40,903 nucleotides of DNA from Rhizobium sp. (lineage in GTDB: Bacteria; Pseudomonadota; Alphaproteobacteria; Rhizobiales; Rhizobiaceae), in assembly GCA_029865885.1 (NCBI GenBank), contig JARXAK010000208.1:1-40903 (forward strand), read 5' to 3'. The position numbers and the translations under genes are program-made. Every line of letters begins with the position of its first letter. Positions within the stretch are counted from its first letter, which is position 1. The notes beneath the pieces were generated by a model. That model searched no databases and had not been told where the DNA came from. It was given only the letters and a program-made list of their open reading frames with translations. Shown here piece after piece: positions 35,836-40,903 of this stretch.

Positions 35836-36003
35836 ATGTTGCCGAGACGGACACGATCCGTTGGAGGCCGGAGCAGCAAGGCAATCTTGCTCACCGTCAT
35901 CATGTGCTTCTGGCTCGCCATCCTGCCGACTTTTGCGACAATGGCATCCCTTGTCCGCGAGGGTCTGACCGGAGAGAGACGTTGCGCCATTCCTGACCGC
36001 TGA
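35836..36003 (+). CDS. Possible small membrane protein
   Basis: 55 residues from the ATG at 35,836 (GGAAG upstream): MLPRRTRSVGGRSSKAILLT, then a hydrophobic run VIMCFWLAILPTFATMASLV and a charged tail. One membrane helix with a basic N-terminus is plausible. It lies in the gap between the adaptor gene and the gene ending at 36,023, on the opposite strand to both. No recognised family. Confidence 0.3.
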   Translation: MLPRRTRSVGGRSSKAILLTVIMCFWLAILPTFATMASLVREGLTGERRCAIPDR

Positions 36004-36022
36004 GCGACGACTGTTAACGGTG

Positions 36023-36412
36023 TTAGTCGACGGGGCTTCCGATGTGACGATACTCAGCACTGATGTCCCGCGTCAGTGCTGTGACATCGGTGACAACCCC
36101 ATCACGTGTCATATCGATAATGTATTCAAGGCCTTGCAGCCCTCTTGAGATCGTCGTGCTGGAGGTCGTGCCTTTCATTCCTCGCCAGGCGGTCAGAAAC
36201 AATGCCGCATCCGCGTCATCGTAACTCGCCTTCTGTTCATAGCCGCCGTCCTCAGGCGTGAAGTAGAGCGAGATGACGTCCCAGTTGTAGTCAGCCTGGT
36301 CTGAGCGCTTCAATATCTCCTCTGCCCGCGCGGCAATCGCCTTCATCACCGAAATGCGCACGCGCAGCTTTCCCTTGTCCGCAATCGTGTTGATCATTTC
36401 ATTGAGGGACAT
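36023..36412 (-). CDS. Hypothetical protein, 129 residues
   Basis: Starts at the ATG at 36,412 with CAGGAA upstream; an upstream ATG at 36,445 adds eleven residues. An N-terminal helical part (LNEMINTIADKGKLRVRISV, then MKAIAARAEEILKRSD) is followed by strands (NWDVISLYFTPEDGGYEQKA) and LTAWRGMKGTTSSTTISRGL. Soluble, mixed charge, no domain I recognise. On the minus strand, about 60 bases upstream, lies a small membrane ORF, and the two may form one unit. Confidence 0.6.
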   Translation of the reverse strand: MSLNEMINTIADKGKLRVRISVMKAIAARAEEILKRSDQADYNWDVISLYFTPEDGGYEQKASYDDADAALFLTAWRGMKGTTSSTTISRGLQGLEYIIDMTRDGVVTDVTALTRDISAEYRHIGSPVD

Positions 36413-36457
36413 GTCGTGTTCCTGATTTCGGGGCGGGCGCGACACCAGACGGAGAGA

Positions 36458-36484
36458 GACGTTGATCCGAAGATCAATCGTTCC
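36458..36484 (-). promoter_or_regulatory. Weak candidate EcfG-type promoter
   Basis: On the minus strand GGAAC is followed after 18 bases by CGTC. The alphaproteobacterial general-stress sigma factor EcfG recognises GGAAC-N16/17-CGTT, so spacing and the last base are both off. The position, about 45-70 bases before the ATG at 36,412, is right for a promoter. Offered as a weak candidate only. Confidence 0.2.
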
Positions 36485-36611
36485 CGAATGTCAGTTCGGG
36501 CGATGCGTAGAGGGGCTGACTGACGGTCGTCTCGCCTGCGCTCGGAAAGTAGAATTTCAGGAGCAGGATGCCCAGAACACCGCCAATCGCGAGGGTGAGA
36601 AGTGCCAGCAT
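36474..36611 (-). CDS. Small single-helix membrane protein
   Basis: 45 residues: MLALLTLAIGGVLGILLLKF, then YFPSAGETTVSQPLYASPEL and TFGND. One clear membrane helix, then a polar, probably periplasmic tail. A TTG four codons earlier is an alternative start; no strong ribosome site is visible for either. Codon usage is consistent with neighbours. Function unknown. The complementary plus-strand frame looks like its shadow. Confidence 0.5.
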   Translation of the reverse strand: MLALLTLAIGGVLGILLLKFYFPSAGETTVSQPLYASPELTFGND

Positions 36612-36744
36612 GACGAGGCGCAATTTGTTACAGATCCCGGATGGATGGAGGAGTATTGCCGCTGGTTGACAACGGAAAGCGACCTTGATCGCTGTCAGTG
36701 CAACATCACGGCTGCTGCCGACCGGGGCCAGGGACGGATTCTAC

Positions 36745-36851
36745 CTAGAGCACGTCCAGCAAAAGTGCGTCAGCGGTTTTGCGTCCGGACTGCGTGAAAA
36801 CAAGGAGATAGAGCATGTGCACCGATCTGATTTTCGCCGGACACGTTCCAG
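36745..36851 (+). repeat. CTAGAGC-type element, copy 1
   Basis: Starts CTAGAGCACGTCCAGCAAAA, continues with GTCCGGACTGCGTGAAAAC and AAGGAGATAGAGCATGT, and ends around TTTTCGCCGGACACGTTCCA. It matches the element at 37,242-37,334 apart from an extra 13-base segment (cagcggttttgcg) and a degraded right end. The two copies flank the small gene at 36,950-37,156. Confidence 0.75.
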
Positions 36852-36949
36852 CTTGAGCAACCATAGGTATATTCCGGCCCTCATCATGCTGCCCCATCCC
36901 TCTCTATTGTGAGCCCGGTCGATTCGTGGCGGGTCTTGTGGAGGAATGC

Positions 36950-37156
36950 ATGACCTCAATCCCAGACAAACTGATTGACGGAGCATCCGATGCAAACCTC
37001 CTGGCCGCCTTCACCAAGGCCTGTGAGCAGCACGGGTTTTCGCCAGATGGTCAAGATGGCTCCGATCTTGCGATCGTGCTCAGCCATGCATTTGAACGGG
37101 GCATCACCAGTGAAGAGGCCCTGATCGCCCTGGTGAGGAACCTGACCGACGGGTGA
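36950..37156 (+). CDS. Small hypothetical protein, 68 residues
   Basis: The ATG at 36,950 has GTGGAGGAATG just before it, a strong ribosome site. The protein is acidic and helical (DKLIDGASDANLLAAFTKAC, then DLAIVLSHAFERGITSEEAL). The end, ALIALVRNLTDG, suggests a small helical bundle. It is bracketed by two copies of the CTAGAGC element. No recognised family. Confidence 0.6.
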   Translation: MTSIPDKLIDGASDANLLAAFTKACEQHGFSPDGQDGSDLAIVLSHAFERGITSEEALIALVRNLTDG

Positions 37157-37241
37157 TGGACGATGGTGTGCAGAGCCCTACCCTGTCGGCTTGCGACGGC
37201 CATGCCATGGATGCTGCCGGACACTCTGCGCCGCGAAGCGA

Positions 37242-37334
37242 CTAGAGCACGTCCAGCAAAAGTGCGTCCGGACTGCGTTAAAACAAGGAGATAGAGCATG
37301 TTGGGCGATCAGGTTTTCGCCGTACAGGCTCTAG
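37242..37334 (+). repeat. CTAGAGC-type element, copy 2, with inverted ends
   Basis: 93 bases bounded by CTAGAGC (37,242-37,248) and its exact inverse GCTCTAG (37,328-37,334). Inside: ACGTCCAGCAAAAGTGCG, TCCGGACTGCG and AAGGAGATAGAGCATGTT. This looks like a miniature mobile or palindromic repeat of rhizobial type. The rest of the 37,157-37,465 gap holds no gene I can support. Confidence 0.8.
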
Positions 37335-37465
37335 GTGATTTCCGATCCTGATCCTCCAGCACACGAGCGTGTAGAACCGAGCGCAATCTGGCAACGACCA
37401 GATGTCAGTGCTCGAGAGCCTGCTGCTGCCGGCCTCTCGACTTCGATTTCCCAAAGGAGAATGCC

Positions 37466-38011
37466 ATGGACACCACTGACACAGTGATCGCTGTTTTTCC
37501 CGATCACAACAGCGCCGAAACAGCCATCAAGAATTTGACGGCCTCCGGTTTCGACATGAAGAACCTCAGCGTCGTCGGCAAGGGCTACCACACGGAGGAA
37601 AAAGTCGTCGGCTTTTACAATGCCGGCGACCGGATCAAGGTCTGGGGTTCCCAAGGCGCCTTCTGGGGCGGATTGTGGGGGTTGTTCTTTGGCGGGCTCA
37701 TCCTGACCGTCCCCCTCTTCGGATATGTGTTCATCCTGGGTTCGCTCGCAGCAACAGTGGCTTCAGCACTCGAAGGCGCACTCGTGGTCGGCGGACTGAG
37801 TGGTCTTGCGGCCGGGCTCTATAGTCTCGGCGTGCCCAAGAACAGCATTATCGAATACGAAGCCGCGGTGAAGGCCGACAGTTTTCTCGTGATGGCCCAT
37901 GGATCCGAAACAGAGCTTTCGCATGCAAGGCAGGTCCTCGACGCCGTCAAGCCGACGAAGCTAGACACGCATTCAGGTGCAGCCGAAACGGATCTGAAAG
38001 CGACCGCATAG
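37466..38011 (+). CDS. Membrane general-stress-like protein (YflT/DUF1269-like)
   Basis: 181 residues. The N-terminal ferredoxin-like unit (DTVIAVFPDHNSAETAIKNL, then SGFDMKNLSVVGKGYH) resembles the heat-induced stress protein YflT domain. A glycine-rich, two-helix membrane hairpin follows (GAFWGGLWGLFFGGLILTVP, then ALVVGGLSGLAAGLYSLGV), and a second unit closes the protein (SIIEYEAAVKADSFLVMAHG). Function is unknown in the family beyond stress association. AAAGGAGA precedes the ATG. It converges with the response regulator gene across an inverted repeat. Confidence 0.8.
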   Translation: MDTTDTVIAVFPDHNSAETAIKNLTASGFDMKNLSVVGKGYHTEEKVVGFYNAGDRIKVWGSQGAFWGGLWGLFFGGLILTVPLFGYVFILGSLAATVASALEGALVVGGLSGLAAGLYSLGVPKNSIIEYEAAVKADSFLVMAHGSETELSHARQVLDAVKPTKLDTHSGAAETDLKATA

Positions 38012-38032
38012 CAGGTCAAAGGAAAACGTGAA

Positions 38033-38080
38033 CTTCGCGAGAACAGCCTGGTCCTTTTCGATCTGGTGGCTCTCGCGAAG
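38033..38080. terminator. 10-base inverted repeat between convergent genes
   Basis: CTTCGCGAGA (38,033-38,042) and TCTCGCGAAG (38,071-38,080) are exact inverses separated by 28 bases, with GTGTTTT after the right arm. It sits between the convergent stress-like gene and the response regulator gene, so a bidirectional terminator is likely. The long loop is unusual. Confidence 0.45.
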
Positions 38081-38086
38081 GTGTTT

Positions 38087-38455
38087 TCAAAATGGCCTGC
38101 CTGTTGCCCGCATCGCGGTGTGGATCGCCTCACCGACATCCGCATCAAGGAATGGCTTCTGCAATATGATGGCATTCGCCGGGACTTCTTCTCTGACCAG
38201 CCTATCGCCAGTCATGAAAATGTAGGGCACCGGTCCTTCTTGCAGGATCCTGGCGACGGCAACGATGCCACTGCCCTGTTTCAGATGCCTGTCCACAATC
38301 AGAAGGTCTGGCCTCAGCCGCGCCGCCGCTTCGACGGCGGCGTCCTCCGTCACTTCGATGGCACAGACCTCGTATCCCATTTCCACAAGCAGTTCTGCGA
38401 AGAAGATGGAAATGAGGGGCTCGTCTTCCGCCAGCAGTATCCGAAGTTTCTCCAT
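38087..38455 (-). CDS. Single-domain response regulator
   Basis: 122 residues from MEKLRILLAEDEPLISIF. Acidic pair E/D at 10-11, phosphoacceptor in LLIVDRHLKQGSGI (about residue 55), Thr in IFMTGD and Lys in ILQKPF. There is no output domain, so it acts by protein contact, as CheY or the CpdR/DivK proteins do. The gene starts 4 bases after the stop of the Dps-like gene and is likely co-transcribed with it. No kinase is adjacent, though a CheB-CheR hybrid is divergently encoded nearby. Confidence 0.9.
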   Translation of the reverse strand: MEKLRILLAEDEPLISIFFAELLVEMGYEVCAIEVTEDAAVEAAARLRPDLLIVDRHLKQGSGIVAVARILQEGPVPYIFMTGDRLVREEVPANAIILQKPFLDADVGEAIHTAMRATGRPF

Positions 38456-38459
38456 CGTT

Positions 38460-38996
38460 TCACACAATCGCTTTTACCGGACACACATCCGGCCCGGCGT
38501 TGATCAGGGACGGAAATGACAGAGGCGTGAGAAACCGCTCGAACAGCCAGAGTTGCCTTTCGGTGTCGCCGGTGATGCCGGCAAACAGGCCGGCCGTCAC
38601 CGGGTCGCCTATCGCGTTCAGGAAGGCGATCGCCTTCTGCATCGAGTGGGCATAAGCGGCAATGCTCCTGGAGACCGCAAATGCATGCTCCTGCTCTCCC
38701 GCGATCAGGACGGGATAGTCAGGCAGGAACGAGCGGGCAGCCACGAGTTTGACGGTGCCGAATGCGATGTCACCAAGCGCCCCGCTTCTGTCGGCAAGTG
38801 CATCGCACTGTCCAGCCACCAGCATGGCGGCTGAGCGCAAGATCACCCGCATTCCCTCGTAATTCGGGCCCTGCACGTTCCATTCCGCCTGCTTGATGTG
38901 GGAATGAAGATCGAGCGCTGCGGCAAGATGATTATTGATGGTGAACGTGGACTGGGCGCGAACGTTCTCCGGCAAGCTGTTCTGGGTGGGGCGCAT
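38460..38996 (-). CDS. Dps-like ferritin-fold protein lacking usual ferroxidase ligands
   Basis: 178 residues from the ATG at 38,996 (CCAGGAA upstream); the open frame extends to 39,140. The Dps pattern is recognisable: NNHLAAALDLHSHIKQAEWN followed by VQGPNYEGM, then CDALADRSGALGDIAFG, and DTERQLWLFERFL. In typical Dps the first site is K-x-x-H-W-N and the second has H and D after the G-P-N-F. Here they are replaced by E39 and by R residues (GMRVILRS), while the D of the D-x-x-A-D/E-R motif remains. Iron oxidation by the usual intersubunit site is therefore doubtful. The protein may bind DNA or use another site. Confidence 0.85.
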   Translation of the reverse strand: MRPTQNSLPENVRAQSTFTINNHLAAALDLHSHIKQAEWNVQGPNYEGMRVILRSAAMLVAGQCDALADRSGALGDIAFGTVKLVAARSFLPDYPVLIAGEQEHAFAVSRSIAAYAHSMQKAIAFLNAIGDPVTAGLFAGITGDTERQLWLFERFLTPLSFPSLINAGPDVCPVKAIV

Positions 38997-39288
38997 GGCA
39001 TGAGTTCCTGGCATCATCGGTTGCGATGCCGCAGGACGCAACATCTGCAAGTCAGTCAGCCGGAGCATAGCTCCCCGGCTTTCTGACTGTTTTCGGAACC
39101 ATAATTCATGCCAGCCTTCGAACAGAGGCTCGGAAAACACTCATTCAGGCAAGTCGGCCGGCGCCGCATTGACCCACCGGAGCAAAGGTGACCATGTCTT
39201 TGACATCGATCAGGTTGGAATGCTCCCCATAGGGGTATCATTGGTCTTTGCAACGGCTTCTTTCCAGGAGCACGAAGGGATCGATACC
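38997..39288. promoter_or_regulatory. Divergent promoter region, Dps-like / CheB-CheR
   Basis: This gap of about 290 bases separates two divergent genes and should carry both promoters. A GGAAC at 39,095-39,099 on the plus strand has no CGTT at the proper distance. I see no palindrome worth naming and no further gene. Confidence 0.35.
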
Positions 39289-40903
39289 ATGAAGGCTGCC
39301 GATACAGTCAGCGGCAACGGACCGCCGGTGCCCGCTCGTCCGGATGAGATGCAAAGCGTGAGCGCTCCGCAAAAGCGGTTTCCTGTCGTCGCCATCGGTG
39401 CGTCCGCAGGCGGCCTGGACGCATTTCGCAAGCTTCTGGATGGCATCGCTGTACCAAGTGGGGCGGCTTTCATCTTCGTGCAGCATCTCGATCCGCACCA
39501 CGAAAGTCTCCTCGTTGATCTCGTGACAGACAACACGCCCATGACCGTGGTGGAAGCGCGCAACGAGGTCGCCCTTGAGCGTGACCATGTCTATGTCATC
39601 GCGCCCGGCACCGTGCTGACGGTAAAGAACGGCATCTTGCAGGTGGCAACAATCAATCCGCCGCATGGCGCGCGGTTGCCGTTCGATACGCTGTTGATTT
39701 CACTTGCAGAGGACGCAGGTGCATCAGCGCTCTCGATCATTCTTTCAGGCTCCGGCACAGACGGGAGCATCGGACTTGCCGCGATCAAACAACAAGGCGG
39801 CATGGTCTTCGTTCAGGAGCCCGAGGAAGCCGGCTATGACGGGATGCCCCGGAGTGCCGTGGCGACCAATCTCGCCGACAAGATCCTGACCCTGGAGAAA
39901 ATGCCAGACGCGATCGCGGCATTCGTCCGAAATCTCGCAGAAGCACCAGTTCCCGCAATGGAGGCTCAGTCTCCGACAACATCAGCGACACTGCTCGATA
40001 TCATCAAGGTTCTTCGCTCAAAAACGGCGCACGACTTCACGTCCTATAAACCTGGCACCCTGCAGCGTCGGGTCGAGCGGCGAATGGGAATGAAGGGATT
40101 ATCCCCTAACGCCATGGATCAGTATCTTGCGCTGATTGAAGAGGATAAGGGCGAGCGCGACGATCTGGCCAAGGATCTGCTGATCAATGTCACCAGCTTC
40201 TTCCGTGATCGCGCGGTCTTTGAAACTCTGGAAAACGCCGTCATTCCCGACCTCGTGAAGGCGCATCCCTCCGATCAGCCCATGCGAATCTGGATTGCTG
40301 GCTGCAGCAGCGGCGAAGAGGCCTATTCGATCGCCATCCTCTTCCGCGAAGCGCTGTCCGCCAGCAACTCTCCCGTCAAACTGCAGATCTTTGCCTCTGA
40401 CGTCGATGAGGATGCAGTGGCCGCGGCCAGAGAGGGGCTTTACCCCGAAACGGTCAAGGCTGACATCGACGCCGAGAGGCTTTCGCAGTTCTTCCTCAAG
40501 GAGGACAATGGCTACCGCGTGAACCCGGATATCCGGTCGATGATCGTTTTCACCGTTCAGGACGTGCTATCCGATCCGCCGTTTTCCCGCATCGACCTGG
40601 TCTCCTGCCGCAATCTCCTGATCTATCTGGACCCCAAAGGTCAGGCAAAGGCGATCTCTCACTTTCACTTTGCGCTGCGCGAAGGCGGCATCCTGCTTCT
40701 CGGTGCCACGGAAACAGCGGGCAGTGCTGAAGGTCGTTTCACACCGATTTCCAAGTCTGACCGGATCTACCGCCATATTGGCCGAAGCCGTCCGGGCGAC
40801 ATGATCTTTTCGCTCAATGGGTCTGCGGGCGTTCATGTGCCTCAAAGGTCAACTCCCAAGGCAAACAGCGCCAGCTTCCCGTCTCTCGCGGACATCTGCA
40901 ACC
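39289..40903 (+). CDS. CheB-CheR hybrid (methylesterase-methyltransferase), 3' end outside window
   Basis: 538 residues are visible and the frame is still open at the window end. The CheB methylesterase domain (about 30-215) has the catalytic triad Ser39 (GASAGG), His66 (VQHLDP) and Asp158 (SGTDGS). The CheR domain (about 232-500) has SYKPGTLQRRVERRM, INVTSFFRD, the SAM-binding AGCSSGEEAYSIA (337-349), DVDEDAV and CRNLLIYL. Such hybrids usually continue into coiled-coil, PAS and often histidine kinase modules. It should adjust chemoreceptor methylation or run a related phosphorelay. GAAGGGA lies 8 bases before the ATG. The receptor with a W-x-x-F tail encoded at 29.9-31.6 kb is a natural partner. 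Confidence 0.94.
   Translation, partial: MKAADTVSGNGPPVPARPDEMQSVSAPQKRFPVVAIGASAGGLDAFRKLLDGIAVPSGAAFIFVQHLDPHHESLLVDLVTDNTPMTVVEARNEVALERDHVYVIAPGTVLTVKNGILQVATINPPHGARLPFDTLLISLAEDAGASALSIILSGSGTDGSIGLAAIKQQGGMVFVQEPEEAGYDGMPRSAVATNLADKILTLEKMPDAIAAFVRNLAEAPVPAMEAQSPTTSATLLDIIKVLRSKTAHDFTSYKPGTLQRRVERRMGMKGLSPNAMDQYLALIEEDKGERDDLAKDLLINVTSFFRDRAVFETLENAVIPDLVKAHPSDQPMRIWIAGCSSGEEAYSIAILFREALSASNSPVKLQIFASDVDEDAVAAAREGLYPETVKADIDAERLSQFFLKEDNGYRVNPDIRSMIVFTVQDVLSDPPFSRIDLVSCRNLLIYLDPKGQAKAISHFHFALREGGILLLGATETAGSAEGRFTPISKSDRIYRHIGRSRPGDMIFSLNGSAGVHVPQRSTPKANSASFPSLADICN

Noticed and set aside
35661-36060. N-terminal extension of the HlyD-type adaptor to 36,060
   Set aside because: The extension is H/R/S-rich and lacks any signal or domain. 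The ATG at 35,661 with GGAGAG and a membrane anchor fits the family.
37051-37299. 82-codon minus-strand ORF over the second CTAGAGC element
   Set aside because: Runs through the repeat and antisense to the better supported 68-residue gene.
1-40903. CRISPR arrays, complete tRNA or rRNA genes, transposase or integrase genes
   Set aside because: None found by reading. The only tRNA-like sequence is the partial T-arm near 5,615-5,650, and no regularly spaced repeats occur.

Overview
The window reads as DNA of an alphaproteobacterium, most likely of the Rhizobiaceae (Rhizobium, Agrobacterium, Ensifer and relatives). The evidence is high GC coding with GC-rich third positions, a classical kdpFABCDE operon, organosulfur genes typical of rhizobia, a CheB-CheR hybrid, and short dispersed repeats (a hairpin family in three copies and a CTAGAGC-bounded element in two) of a kind common between rhizobial genes. 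I cannot tell chromosome from megaplasmid.

Layout. (1) Positions 1-5,650 are an accessory, decaying segment: a ParB-like/DNA methyltransferase with a DUF5681-type partner, small phage-like ORFs, three reading frames each cut by an in-frame TAG, a gene-poor stretch of 1.3 kb, and a truncated gene that ends beside a tRNA T-arm-like sequence. (2) 5.9-13.7 kb is a sulfur scavenging cluster: an FMN-dependent monooxygenase, an SsuABC-type importer, an Rrf2 regulator, an SfnB/DszC-like flavoprotein, a flavin reductase and an FAD/NAD(P)-binding protein. Similar palindromes lie in its two divergent promoter regions. (3) 14.2-22.1 kb holds kdpFABCDE on the minus strand, preceded by an extra 27-residue membrane peptide and bracketed by two copies of a dispersed repeat. 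(4) 23.2-31.6 kb is a dense regulatory island: two paralogous pairs of AraC-type regulators facing each other, one pair followed by a membrane LytTR regulator, the other overlapping a receiver-receiver-GGDEF gene, with a soluble double-PAS chemoreceptor next to it. (5) 32.4-35.7 kb is a MacAB-like export operon. (6) 36.0-40.9 kb carries small stress-type genes: a membrane general-stress-like protein, a Dps-like protein lacking the usual ferroxidase ligands, a single-domain response regulator, and a CheB-CheR hybrid that runs off the window.

How they may work together. Regions 4 and 6 look like one signalling repertoire. The soluble chemoreceptor ends in a W-x-x-F tail of the type that tethers CheR/CheB, and a CheB-CheR hybrid is encoded 8 kb away. 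The AraC pairs appear wired, by gene order and translational overlap, to a diguanylate cyclase on one side and a LytTR protein on the other. The most novel item is this mirrored, duplicated two-gene AraC module: in both pairs the first protein has an intact first helix-turn-helix and a degraded second one, while the second protein keeps both.
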